Assembly: GCF_011516835.1 (NCBI RefSeq)
Contig: NZ_WOTB01000004.1
Span: 62,001-126,000 of the forward strand
Origin: Acetobacter musti
Lineage (GTDB): Bacteria; Pseudomonadota; Alphaproteobacteria; Acetobacterales; Acetobacteraceae
Reading direction: 5' to 3'
DNA: 64,000 nucleotides
Made by a program: the position numbers and the translations under genes
Notes under the pieces: generated by a model
The model's input: only the letters and a program-made list of their open reading frames with translations
Told to the model about the DNA's origin: nothing
Databases searched by the model: none
Part shown: piece by piece, positions 49,901 through 58,956 of the stretch
Position numbering within the stretch: position 1 is the first letter of the stretch
Layout of the letters: each line of letters starts with the position of its first letter

Positions 49901-51217
49901 ATGCGCCTGTCACGCAGTTTTCTGCCTACCCTTAAGGAAACACCTTCTGAAGCCCAGATTGTCTCGCACAGGCTGATGCTGCGGGCGGGGCTGATCAGGC
50001 AGACCGCATCCGGAATCTATGCATGGCTTCCGGCAGGGCTTCGCGTGCTGCGTAATATTGCTCAGATCGTCCGGGAAGAACAGGACGCGGTTGGCGCGCA
50101 GGAAGTGCTGATGCCGACACTGCAATCAGCTGATCTGTGGAAGCGTTCAGGTCGCTATGATGCTTACGGGCCGGAAATGCTGCGTATCCGGGATCGCCAC
50201 GAGCGCGATCTGCTTTATGGGCCGACCAATGAGGAGATGATTACGGATCTCTTCGGTCAGGGCGTGAAATCGTATAAGGAACTGCCGCAGGTTCTTTATC
50301 ATATTCAGTGGAAATTCCGCGATGAAGTTCGTCCGCGCTTTGGTGTGATGCGTGGTCGCGAATTCCTGATGAAAGACGCTTACAGTTTCGATGTCAGCTA
50401 TGAGGCGGCCGTAGACAGCTATCGTCGTATGATGCTGGCGTATCTGCGCACCTTTCAGCGTCTTGGCGTGCGTGCAGTGCCTATGGTTGCCGATACCGGT
50501 CCGATCGGAGGCGACCTTAGTCATGAATTCCTGATTCTGGCTCCCACGGGCGAGAGCGGGGTGTTCTATGATGGCGAACTGGAGACGCTTGACTGGCTCG
50601 GCGAGCCGGTCGATGTCGCTGACAGGGTTTCACTCGACAAGTTCTTCTCGAATGTGACGTCCTACTATGCGGCGACCGATGAAAAGCACGATGAAGATGC
50701 CTGGGATCAGGTGCCAGGCGACAGGCGCCGTGAGGGGCGCGGCATCGAAGTCGGGCATATTTTCTATTTCGGCACCAAATACACAAAGGCAATGGATATT
50801 TCCGTCGCGGGACCGGAAGGTGAGGCGATATATCCGGAAATGGGATCATATGGCATCGGCGTCTCGCGTCTGGCGGGCGCCATTATCGAGGCCAGCCATG
50901 ATGAAGCCGGAATTATCTGGCCTGACAGCGTGGCACCCTTCAAAGCGGTGATCATCAATCTGAAAGTTGGGGACGCAACCTGTGACGCGCTGTGCGAGAC
51001 GCTTTATGCGGCGGCCCCGGAGCAGTTTCTCTATGACGATCGTACGGATCGGGCTGGTGCGAAATTCGCTGACGCGGACCTGATGGGGCACCCGTGGCAA
51101 CTGATTGTCGGACCGCGTGGAGCGAAAGAGCAGAAAGTAGAACTGAAGCGCCGCGCGACAGGGGAGCGCTTTGAACTGCCGGCCGATGAGGCGCTGGCCA
51201 GAGTCATCAGTCGCTGA
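49901..51217 (+). CDS. proS: prolyl-tRNA synthetase, short alphaproteobacterial type
   Basis: Class II aminoacyl-tRNA synthetase, 438 residues. Motif 2 region [21 protein letters not shown] split around residue 145, and motif 3 [17 protein letters not shown] near 320. At about 438 residues it lacks the ~180-residue INS editing domain inserted between motifs 2 and 3 in ~570-residue enzymes, so Ala-tRNA(Pro) must be cleared by a separate factor. ATG 49901 is supported by homology ([13 protein letters not shown]). The stop and the lolC start share one base (TGATG). Confidence 0.95.
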   Translation: MRLSRSFLPTLKETPSEAQIVSHRLMLRAGLIRQTASGIYAWLPAGLRVLRNIAQIVREEQDAVGAQEVLMPTLQSADLWKRSGRYDAYGPEMLRIRDRHERDLLYGPTNEEMITDLFGQGVKSYKELPQVLYHIQWKFRDEVRPRFGVMRGREFLMKDAYSFDVSYEAAVDSYRRMMLAYLRTFQRLGVRAVPMVADTGPIGGDLSHEFLILAPTGESGVFYDGELETLDWLGEPVDVADRVSLDKFFSNVTSYYAATDEKHDEDAWDQVPGDRRREGRGIEVGHIFYFGTKYTKAMDISVAGPEGEAIYPEMGSYGIGVSRLAGAIIEASHDEAGIIWPDSVAPFKAVIINLKVGDATCDALCETLYAAAPEQFLYDDRTDRAGAKFADADLMGHPWQLIVGPRGAKEQKVELKRRATGERFELPADEALARVISR

Positions 51218-52464
51218 TGTTCGGATCATTCGAGCGTGCCGTTGCCGCCCGGTATCTGAGGGCCCGGAAGGGTGAGCGTTTTGTCTCGGTCATCGCGATT
51301 TTTTCCCTTGCCGGTATAGCGCTCGGTGTAGCAACACTGATCATCGTCATGGCGGTGATGAATGGATTCCGTTCCGATCTGATGGGACGTATTCTCGGGC
51401 TGAACGGCGATCTCACGCTCTATGGTGTGACGCGTTCAATCACGGATTACGAAGATGTTGCAGCGCAGGTTCGCAAGGTGCCCGGTGTCTTGAGTGCCAC
51501 GCCGCTGCTTGAGGGGCAGGTTCTTCTCAGTGCCGGACCTTACAGTGGGGGTGGGGTCGTTCACGGCATGACACGCGAGGGTCTGCTGGATCTCAAAGCG
51601 ATCAGTTCTTCGATTATCGCCGGTTCTCTTGACGATTTTCAGGGTGATGATGCGATCGCAATAGGTGTGACGCTGGCGGACCGCGCCGGATTGTCGATCG
51701 GGTCAAAAATCACACTGGTTTCGCCGAATGGCGCCGCGACAGCATTCGGGACAATACCGCGCGTGCGGGCTTACCGGGTCGTGGCAATCTTTGACGCCGG
51801 TGTGAACGATTACAACGCTGGCTACGTGTTTTTGCCCCTGCCAGCGGCACAGGTGTATTTTCAGAAACCTGGAGCCGTATCTCAGATCGTTGTTATGACG
51901 TCGGATGCGGAAAATGTCAGGCCCGTTACGCGGGCGATTGAGCAGACGCTGGGTGATCCCCGTATCCGGGTTCTGGACTGGACGAGCAGCAACAATGCCT
52001 TCTTCGGAGCGGTTCAGGTCGAGCAGAACGTGATGTTTCTGATTCTGACCCTGATTATTCTTGTGGCAGCATTCAATGTCATTTCGTCTCTTATCATGAT
52101 GGTGAAGGACAAGACGGCTGACATAGCGGTGTTGCGGACACTCGGGGCTACACGCGGAGCAATCATGAGGATTTTTCTCATGTGTGGTGCGTCAGTGGGC
52201 GTTACAGGAACAATTCTGGGTACGCTGACCGGGGTCGTCTTCTGCGAAAATATCGAGCGTATCAGACAGGTTCTTCAGAAAATAACGGGAACAAATCTGT
52301 TTAATCCAGAGGTGTATTACCTGGAGCATCTGCCTGCGAAACTGGTCTGGGGACAGGTTCTGGAAGTAATCGCCATGGCGCTGATCCTCTCCTTGCTGGC
52401 CACGCTCTGGCCGTCCTGGCGTGCGGCCCGGACGGACCCGGTGGAAGCGTTGCGTCATGGTTAA
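51217..52464 (+). CDS. lolC: lipoprotein-releasing ABC transporter permease LolC/E
   Basis: Inner-membrane permease that extracts outer-membrane lipoproteins for LolA. 415 residues: a first helix at about residues 23-45, a periplasmic MacB-type domain, and three C-terminal helices (about 270-295, 320-345, 375-400), ending in the [19 protein letters not shown] tail of the FtsX family. Only one permease gene is present next to lolD, so it may form a homodimer, as in LolF-type systems. Overlaps proS by 1 nt and lolD by 8 nt. Confidence 0.93.
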   Translation: MFGSFERAVAARYLRARKGERFVSVIAIFSLAGIALGVATLIIVMAVMNGFRSDLMGRILGLNGDLTLYGVTRSITDYEDVAAQVRKVPGVLSATPLLEGQVLLSAGPYSGGGVVHGMTREGLLDLKAISSSIIAGSLDDFQGDDAIAIGVTLADRAGLSIGSKITLVSPNGAATAFGTIPRVRAYRVVAIFDAGVNDYNAGYVFLPLPAAQVYFQKPGAVSQIVVMTSDAENVRPVTRAIEQTLGDPRIRVLDWTSSNNAFFGAVQVEQNVMFLILTLIILVAAFNVISSLIMMVKDKTADIAVLRTLGATRGAIMRIFLMCGASVGVTGTILGTLTGVVFCENIERIRQVLQKITGTNLFNPEVYYLEHLPAKLVWGQVLEVIAMALILSLLATLWPSWRAARTDPVEALRHG

Positions 52465-53149
52465 AGCGGCAGGAGAGGTGGTGCTGCGGTTGCGCGACGT
52501 AGCGAGATCTTATGTCAGTGGTGATGAGACACTGCACGTTCTTCGCGATATCAGCTTTTCTCTGTGCGCCGGGGAGATTGTCGCGCTTGTTGCACCATCC
52601 GGTACCGGTAAATCCACACTGCTGCATATTGCCGGGTTGCTGGACCGGCCAGACAGCGGGACTGTCGAGATCAGTGGCCGCGATTCCGGGCGCCTTGCCG
52701 ATAATGACCGTACGGCAGTGCGCTGTTCGGAAATTGGCTTTGTGTATCAGTTTCATCATCTGCTTGGTGAGTTCACCGCCCGCGAAAACGTTATGCTGCC
52801 TCAGATGATCGCAAAAAAATCACAACGTGCAGCGCGCGCGCGCGCGGACAGGCTGCTCGGGCTGTTCGGACTTGATCACAGGCTGGATCATCTTCCTGGC
52901 AAACTGTCGGGTGGTGAGCAACAGCGTGTTGCAATCGCGCGCGCACTGGCGAACGAACCTTCCTTGCTTCTGGCGGATGAGCCGACAGGCAACCTTGATG
53001 TGAAAACTGCTGATATCGTCTTCGATGAACTGTTGCGGGCCGTCCGTAGCTCGGGTCTCGGCGCGTTGATTGCAACGCATAATGACGATCTGGCTGCCCG
53101 GATGGATCGCGTGGTGACATTGCGTGACGGAACGCTGGCAGAACTTTGA
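52457..53149 (+). CDS. lolD: lipoprotein-releasing ABC transporter ATPase LolD
   Basis: ATPase partner of LolC/E, 230 residues. Walker [13 protein letters not shown] near residue 43, Q-loop [13 protein letters not shown] near 97, signature [15 protein letters not shown] near 150, Walker [13 protein letters not shown] near 172, H-loop IATHND near 207. ATG 52457 overlaps the lolC end. Next comes an accessory-looking gene 18 bp downstream. Confidence 0.95.
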   Translation: MVKAAGEVVLRLRDVARSYVSGDETLHVLRDISFSLCAGEIVALVAPSGTGKSTLLHIAGLLDRPDSGTVEISGRDSGRLADNDRTAVRCSEIGFVYQFHHLLGEFTARENVMLPQMIAKKSQRAARARADRLLGLFGLDHRLDHLPGKLSGGEQQRVAIARALANEPSLLLADEPTGNLDVKTADIVFDELLRAVRSSGLGALIATHNDDLAARMDRVVTLRDGTLAEL

Positions 53150-53167
53150 CGAAGGAATGGGCGCGTT

Positions 53168-54073
53168 ATGCCATTCATGCGGACCGATCTGTGGCGCTGC
53201 GCTGCGGTGCATGCGCCTGTCCGGGACCTGGTGTCAGCAGGGACACTGGAAGGCCGGTCAGTCTCCTGGCTGAATGACACGCATTCTTTCCGCTTTCTGG
53301 CTGATCCTTTCGGATTCTGGCGCGACGAAATCCTGCATGTCTTCGCCGAAGCCTATGATTATCGTGACCGGCATGGGCGAATTGATCATCTGGCGTTTGA
53401 TTCCGATTTGAGGCTTCTCGGGCGTCAGACGGTCCTGAGTATGCCGTGGCACCTTTCCTACCCTGTGATTATCGAGGATGCCGATGACATTTTCATGCTT
53501 CCCGAAGCGTGGAATTCCGGAACGTTGCAGCTTTATCGCGCAGTTTCTTTTCCGGCGAGATGGGAGCCGGTTACAGACTGGTTATTTCCGGTGGCGGCTA
53601 TTGATGCTTCTCCGGTCCTGTATGACGGTTTATGGTGGATGTTCTTCTCACCGCCGGGAAATAAGCAGGAAAGACAGTCATTACTGTGTGCCGCCTGGGC
53701 GGAAAAGCTGACGGGGCCATGGTATCTGCATCCGGGAAATCCTCTGCGCCGCGATCTGGCTTCGGCGCGACCAGGTGGAACGCCGGTTGTAACGGCAGCG
53801 GGTCTGGTGCTGCCGACTCAGGATTGTTCGCGCACTTATGGCGGCGCGATTTCTCTGCTGACCATAACTGATCTTGCACCCGACAGATTTCAGGCTTCTG
53901 TCAGCGGTCATCTTGCCGCACCAGCTTCTTTTGCGCCGTGGATAAGCGGGCTTCACACACTTTCAGGCGCAGGGCCGGTTACCCTGATTGACGCGAAACG
54001 CATCAGTCTTTCGCCCGCCAGGCACCTTTTTGATCTGCGACGCACAGTCGGGAAGCCTTTTCTGAAGATATGA
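53168..54073 (+). CDS. GINT1-like beta-propeller protein (putative glycan enzyme)
   Basis: 301 residues, no signal peptide. Repeated blade-like units, each with a DP or SP plus aromatic pattern (LADPFGFWRDE, HLSYPVIIEDADDIFMLPEA, DASPVLYDGLWWMFFS, GGTPVVTAAGLVLPTQD), fit the five-bladed propeller of the GH43-related family named after the N-terminal part of plant glucosamine inositolphosphorylceramide transferase. In bacteria such proteins usually accompany glycan or surface-polymer genes; activity is unproven. It follows lolD by 18 bp and may be co-transcribed, and is followed by two phage-tail-like genes. The assignment is from recalled family pattern, not a search. Confidence 0.6.
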   Translation: MPFMRTDLWRCAAVHAPVRDLVSAGTLEGRSVSWLNDTHSFRFLADPFGFWRDEILHVFAEAYDYRDRHGRIDHLAFDSDLRLLGRQTVLSMPWHLSYPVIIEDADDIFMLPEAWNSGTLQLYRAVSFPARWEPVTDWLFPVAAIDASPVLYDGLWWMFFSPPGNKQERQSLLCAAWAEKLTGPWYLHPGNPLRRDLASARPGGTPVVTAAGLVLPTQDCSRTYGGAISLLTITDLAPDRFQASVSGHLAAPASFAPWISGLHTLSGAGPVTLIDAKRISLSPARHLFDLRRTVGKPFLKI

Positions 54074-54199
54074 GTCAGAAAAGATCCGGCACATTCTTTT
54101 CTTTGCCACGACATAATCTCTGGGACAGCGATAGTAACTTCATTGTTGTCATATACCGGGCTGTCCTGCCCGTTGAGGATGCTGTGAGGAGAGAAAGGT

Positions 54200-54784
54200 G
54201 TGCCGTTCTTTGTAGGTTTTATGGGACTCGTGATCGACGGCCCCGCGGATATTGCGAGTGAGGCAAGCGGCGATGGTTACGTGCGGCAGCCGGTCAGCTT
54301 CACGTCACCGGGTGATGGCAGGCTGACCAGAGCCATTTCTTCATCCTATAGTTTCGGGCTTGCGACGGAGGACTGGGGACTTGTAACCGGTATTCGTATC
54401 TATTCCAGTCTCATAGCTGATGCATCTCCTGTTGCATCATGGGGCGTAAGGCCGAAGATGATCGCTGCAGGACAGACATATACGGTGCCTGTTGAAGCAT
54501 TGTCGCTTCTGATCGAGACACGAGAAGTCTTTGCAGCCGACGATATTCTTGGTCTGACCGCAGATGGCGCAGAGGTTATTGCCGGTCAGACGCTGTCAAT
54601 TGTGGATGGCGTTCTGATGCTGGCCTCTGCTTCCGGAGGCGGTGACGGATCCGGGGCGCTTACGCTGGCGCAGCTGAATGTAATGATGTCGCAACTGCTG
54701 CAGAGTTTGCCACAGGACGATCCGGGGGACGGCACATCACTGTGGCTCAACTCTGATCTTCTCGCGCTTTCTCAGAAAGGGTGA
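54200..54784 (+). CDS. hypothetical phage-tail-like protein
   Basis: 194 residues starting with GTG 54200 behind GGAGAGAAAG. N-terminal half: a beta-rich segment (GYVRQPVSFTSPGDG, EDWGLVTGIRIYSS) of the kind seen in phage tail-fibre or baseplate accessory proteins. C-terminal half: Gly/Ser linker and a QLNVMMSQLLQSLPQDDPGDG tail. I do not recognise a defined family. With its neighbour it looks like an isolated phage-tail remnant or domesticated tail gene pair. An AT-rich 127-bp gap follows. Confidence 0.55.
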   Translation: MPFFVGFMGLVIDGPADIASEASGDGYVRQPVSFTSPGDGRLTRAISSSYSFGLATEDWGLVTGIRIYSSLIADASPVASWGVRPKMIAAGQTYTVPVEALSLLIETREVFAADDILGLTADGAEVIAGQTLSIVDGVLMLASASGGGDGSGALTLAQLNVMMSQLLQSLPQDDPGDGTSLWLNSDLLALSQKG

Positions 54785-54911
54785 ATATATAGATGCGGGT
54801 CATGTATATTATCCGTTTCTGTACATGATTGCCTGAATTTAACTAAATGCATCTGACTTTTATTTTGAAATTCATTTTGATCTCTCTTTATATTGATAGA
54901 AAGTTTCATGC
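54785..54911. other. AT-rich spacer between the two phage-tail-like genes
   Basis: 127 bp, much richer in A+T than the surrounding genes, with several TATAxT-like words but no paired -35. It suggests foreign or relaxed-composition DNA and may hold the promoter of the downstream small gene. Confidence 0.4.
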
Positions 54912-55391
54912 ATGGACGAAGAACGTCATCTTTCGATAACGGATCAACTGGCTGGCATTTCTCCTATTATGCCGGAGACAGGAGCTGATCCGCGTGAGTT
55001 CGCAGCCCGGAATGCTGCCGGTCCCATTGTATCGTTTCTGACCGAATCCCAGATTGCCGGTTCCGCCGGCGGAAGTTCAGGAGTGCCGTTGAACGTCGTG
55101 ACGAAGCCGGGAGCCAGACTGACGCTGGCGTTCGCCGCAACAGGCGACATCACATGGGACGTAACTCCTGACACGGCACTGACTCTGACACTTGCTGGCG
55201 GCACAACGGGCGTTTTGCAGCGGCTGACGCTGATACTCCGGCAGCCTGCATCAGGAGGATTCACTGTAACGTTGCCCCCGGCAAAATATCAGGGGGGTGT
55301 GACGCCTGTGGTCAGCACGATTGCCGGACAGACCACGGTGATTACATTTATGACTGACGATGCAGGTACGACGATTTATGGGGGCGTGTGA
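54912..55391 (+). CDS. hypothetical protein with phage tail-fibre C-terminal-type domain
   Basis: 159 residues. The C-terminal ~90 residues follow a pattern common at the ends of phage tail fibres: LTLTLAGGTTGVLQRLTLIL, then TVTLPPAKYQGGVTPVVST and finally ITFMTDDAGTTIYGGV. The N-terminal ~60 residues are acidic and Gly-rich with no motif. No integrase, capsid or lysis gene is nearby, so this is either a prophage relic or a co-opted tail protein. Followed by 181 bp without a gene before the helicase. Confidence 0.55.
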   Translation: MDEERHLSITDQLAGISPIMPETGADPREFAARNAAGPIVSFLTESQIAGSAGGSSGVPLNVVTKPGARLTLAFAATGDITWDVTPDTALTLTLAGGTTGVLQRLTLILRQPASGGFTVTLPPAKYQGGVTPVVSTIAGQTTVITFMTDDAGTTIYGGV

Positions 55392-55572
55392 GGCATCAGA
55401 ACATTGTCGAAGAAAGGGCTGAATACGGACTGTACGCATTAATATGCGAATATCGCCGATTAGCCAGTTTCCGGAAAAGCGGGAGTGACATCTCTGCTTT
55501 CATAATGACCTGACGATGCAGCCTGATATATGCCGATTGCGGCAGGGCGATCTTCGTCTAAACTCGGACTGA

Positions 55573-58548
55573 ATGTCGCCGGTAACGCCTTCTCCTCATG
55601 ATGCACCAGCCCTCATCGCAGGGCATGGTTTTTTTTCCTGTTTGACGCAGGATGGCGAAGTGTTGTCGCTCGACAGAGAGATGGCGCGGCGCTTCGTGGA
55701 ACGGGAAGACGCTCTGCTTGTCGTACATGCCCCCGCCACAGCCAGAATGTTGGGAGTATCGGCGCCAGGCCAGCCTTCACCATGGTTTGACCTGCTTGAA
55801 CTCTTCGCTTTCGTCCATCCTGCACGTCCGGTTGTGCCGACATCACGTGGTCTGGCGCTCGCGCTGGATATCGATGATGTTGCCGACGGACGTATTGAAG
55901 CCGGTCTGCTGCCACGCCTCGTTGCGCGACTGCTGACCGATCTGGGACGAGTAAGGGGAACGGAAGAACAGGAACTGGTTTCAGCGCTGGCGGTACGTCT
56001 TGCGAGGGCAGGATGGATCTGGGGCCAGGCGGTGACGGATGTGCTTGGTGTGAGCGCGCCGCTGCCGAAGGAAGTCATGCAACCCGGCGATGCTCTGCGT
56101 ATATGGCGTAATCTGCCAAAATGGGAAGAAACGGCGCGTCGGCCTCCGCCGGGATCAAAGCCGGTGACGCCGGCCGAGGCGCGTACACGTTTATCTTTGC
56201 TTCTTGGGACAAGCGCCGAAATCCGCGTCGGACAGGCTGATTTTGCCGATGTGGCGACGACAGCTTTCGCTCCCCGGGAAAGTCCCGGCCTGCCACAGGT
56301 TGTGCTCGCCGAGGCCGGGACGGGTACCGGCAAGACGCTTGGATATATCGCGCCGGCAAGTGTCTGGGCAGAACGCAATGGCGGTGCTGTGTGGGTCAGC
56401 ACTTACACACGACATCTTCAGCGCCAGATCGAAGCGGAGACGGCCCGGCTGTATCCCGATGCAGCGATTCGACGTCATCACGTCGTCGTCCGCAAGGGGC
56501 GTGAAAACTATCTTTGTCTGCTTAACATGGAAGAGGCCGTAAACGTGGCTCCCACACGCGGGAACGCCGCGGTGATCGCGCTCGCTCTTCTGGCGCGGTG
56601 GGGAGTGACATCAGCGGAAGGGGATCTGTTTGGCGGTGATCTGCCAGGATGGTTCGGGGAGATATTTGGTCATGGTGTCGTCTTTGCTGTGGCAGACCGC
56701 AGGGGAGAATGCATTCATGGGGCCTGTCCGCATTACCAGCGCTGCTTTGTCGAACATTCGATCCGGCGGGCGCAGGAGGCCGATCTCGTTATTGCCAACC
56801 ATGCATTGGTAATGTCACAGGCGGCCTGGGCACAGATACAGGGTGTACATGCTGTGGAACGGGGAGATCCGGACGGTGGCGGCCAGCAGAAAAAGGAAGC
56901 GGTTCCGGACGAGGATGGTTTGCCGACACGCTATGTTTTCGATGAAGGTCACCATCTCGCTGATGCAGCAGACAGTGCATTTGCACTTGAGCTTTCAGGG
57001 CTCGAGGCAGCGGAGCTGCGGCGATGGCTTCTCGGTGCCGAAGGCAGCCGCTCGCGGGCGCGCGGGCTGAAGCGACGGCTTGACGATCTGGTTGTCGGTT
57101 TTCCGCGCCTTGAAACACCTCTTGACGCGGCTCTGCTGGCCGCGAAGGCTCTCCCCGCTCCGGGCTGGTCAGCACGTCTCCGGCCAGATGAAGAGAAAGA
57201 GCCGGTAGCTGAAGATTCGGAGCCTGTGACCATGTTGCCTGCGCTTTTGTTGCCGCTTCAGCAGGTTGTATCCGAACCTGTGACGGTCAATCCCACTGAG
57301 ACTTTTCTCAGACTGCTGCGTGAACAGGTTCAGGCCCGCACACCGGGCTCCGGGCGCGAACGGTACGGCAGCAGGGAATGTGACCTTTATCCGCTAATTC
57401 CCGGTCTCGGCGATGCGGCAACGACGCTTGCACGGGCGCTGGGCAGGATTTCTGAACCGTTGAGAACATTGGTCTCCCGTCTTGAGGAGCGGTTGCGCGA
57501 GGAAACGGAAACACTTGATTCGACGTCCCGTGGGCGAATCGAGGCCATGATCCGTACAATCCGGCGCCGTGCCCTCTCCCGGCTGGACGGATGGGTGGCC
57601 ATGCTGGCTACGGTCGCTGAACCTCAGAACGGTGAGATCACGCCCCGGTTCATCCGGTTCATCCGGACAGAAACCAGAGAGGGACAGCGGCGTGGCGAGC
57701 AGGATGTCGGATTGCACCAGCACTGGCTTGATCCGACTATTCCTTTTGCGGCTGTCGTCGCGGCACCAGCGCACGGACTGCTCATTACCTCTGCGACGTT
57801 GCGTGATGAGACGGGATCGGTCCGGGAGGGCGAGGCCGAACGAATCTGGGAGGCGGCAGAAGCGCGCGTGGGCGCAAATCACCTGCCGATGCCAGCGCTG
57901 CGTGCGGCGCTGGCCAGTCCGTTTGACTACGCGTCGCAGACACGGGTTTTCCTGGTGAATGACGTTGCACACGATAATCTCGATGCTCTCGCCGCCGCCT
58001 ATCGCACCTTGTTTCTGGCGTCCGGCGGCGGCGGTCTGGGGCTGTTTACAGCGATCGAAAGGCTGCGCGGAGTGCATCGCAGAATCGCCGCGCCGCTGGA
58101 GGAAAACGGCATTCCACTCTACGCGCAGCATGTTGATGCAATGGATAATACCACCCTGGTCGATGTGTTTCGAACCGAAACGGATTCCTGCCTTCTGGGC
58201 ACGGATGCCATGCGGGACGGGGTAGATGTGCCTGGCCGCGCTTTGCGGTTGGTGGCATTTGAACGTGTGCCCTGGCCGCGACCGGATATTCTGCACCGGG
58301 AGCGCAGGATGCACCTTTCTCATGGAGCGCCCGGAGTTTATGATGACAGAATTGCCCGTCTACGTCTTCGGCAGGCTTTCGGGCGTCTGATCAGAGCCCG
58401 TGATGACAGGGGTGTATTTGTGTTGCTGGACCGGCGGACACCATCGCGTCTTCTGGGTGCGTTTCCAGCCGGTGTCGCGCCGAGGCGAATGGGGATTGCG
58501 GCGGCCGCAGCGGAAATACGGACTTTTTTCGCAGAACGGGACGACTGA
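55573..58548 (+). CDS. DinG/XPD-like ATP-dependent DNA helicase
   Basis: Superfamily 2 FeS helicase, 991 residues. An N-terminal ~200-residue extension precedes the helicase; Walker A AEAGTGTGKT at about residues 247-256, DEGHH (DEAH-type box) near 456, and C-terminal motifs LITSATL and AFGRLIRARDDRGVFVLLDRR. Cysteines in YLCLLN and CIHGACPHYQRCFVE match the four-Cys [4Fe-4S] cassette between motifs Ia and II. Relatives unwind R-loops, forked or G4 DNA during repair. Longer than DinG (about 700 residues), as usual for the alphaproteobacterial branch. ATG 55573 is weakly supported by its upstream sequence. Confidence 0.88.
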   Translation: MSPVTPSPHDAPALIAGHGFFSCLTQDGEVLSLDREMARRFVEREDALLVVHAPATARMLGVSAPGQPSPWFDLLELFAFVHPARPVVPTSRGLALALDIDDVADGRIEAGLLPRLVARLLTDLGRVRGTEEQELVSALAVRLARAGWIWGQAVTDVLGVSAPLPKEVMQPGDALRIWRNLPKWEETARRPPPGSKPVTPAEARTRLSLLLGTSAEIRVGQADFADVATTAFAPRESPGLPQVVLAEAGTGTGKTLGYIAPASVWAERNGGAVWVSTYTRHLQRQIEAETARLYPDAAIRRHHVVVRKGRENYLCLLNMEEAVNVAPTRGNAAVIALALLARWGVTSAEGDLFGGDLPGWFGEIFGHGVVFAVADRRGECIHGACPHYQRCFVEHSIRRAQEADLVIANHALVMSQAAWAQIQGVHAVERGDPDGGGQQKKEAVPDEDGLPTRYVFDEGHHLADAADSAFALELSGLEAAELRRWLLGAEGSRSRARGLKRRLDDLVVGFPRLETPLDAALLAAKALPAPGWSARLRPDEEKEPVAEDSEPVTMLPALLLPLQQVVSEPVTVNPTETFLRLLREQVQARTPGSGRERYGSRECDLYPLIPGLGDAATTLARALGRISEPLRTLVSRLEERLREETETLDSTSRGRIEAMIRTIRRRALSRLDGWVAMLATVAEPQNGEITPRFIRFIRTETREGQRRGEQDVGLHQHWLDPTIPFAAVVAAPAHGLLITSATLRDETGSVREGEAERIWEAAEARVGANHLPMPALRAALASPFDYASQTRVFLVNDVAHDNLDALAAAYRTLFLASGGGGLGLFTAIERLRGVHRRIAAPLEENGIPLYAQHVDAMDNTTLVDVFRTETDSCLLGTDAMRDGVDVPGRALRLVAFERVPWPRPDILHRERRMHLSHGAPGVYDDRIARLRLRQAFGRLIRARDDRGVFVLLDRRTPSRLLGAFPAGVAPRRMGIAAAAAEIRTFFAERDD

Positions 58549-58653
58549 GAAAATAGCGTCTTGGCAGCCCCGGACTATGTTTAACCTGATGCTAAATCTT
58601 CTCTGTAACACTCTGCCGGATCGAAAGGACTTTCGTAAGGGTTTGACATATCA

Positions 58654-58932
58654 ATGGAGTTTCAGGACCATCACCCGGACAGCGACGTGCGGCAGCCAAA
58701 GACCGTCGAACTGACTGCGCTGCATTCATCTGTCTCCCGTTTTGCGTCAACCGATCCTATTATCCTGGCCTGGGCGCAGCAATGTGCCGGTAACCTGGCT
58801 GAAGAAGATCAGACAACCGAGGATATGATTCGTCTCTCAGCAACTGTCCTGAAATTCGTTCTTGATCTGGAATTGCAGGCCAGAGCTGCTGTCAGGCAGA
58901 CACTGCCACGTAAATGGTGTTCTGCGCTCTGA
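58654..58932 (+). CDS. small hypothetical protein
   Basis: 92 residues, soluble, mostly helical: HSSVSRFASTDPIILAWAQQ, then LSATVLKFVLDLELQAR. No known motif. It lies between the DinG-like helicase and the convergent mutL. It has a plausible open frame and a Met start, but only a weak AAGGG ribosome-binding site 14 nt upstream. A conserved orphan of the lineage or a minor regulator are both possible. Confidence 0.5.
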   Translation: MEFQDHHPDSDVRQPKTVELTALHSSVSRFASTDPIILAWAQQCAGNLAEEDQTTEDMIRLSATVLKFVLDLELQARAAVRQTLPRKWCSAL

Positions 58933-58956
58933 AAAACTCTGATCCGGTCACCTGTT

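Noticed and set aside
54070-54261. 63-residue frame overlapping the end of the propeller gene by ATGA
   Set aside because: Overlaps the better-supported gene starting at 54200 in another frame, and the product is featureless.
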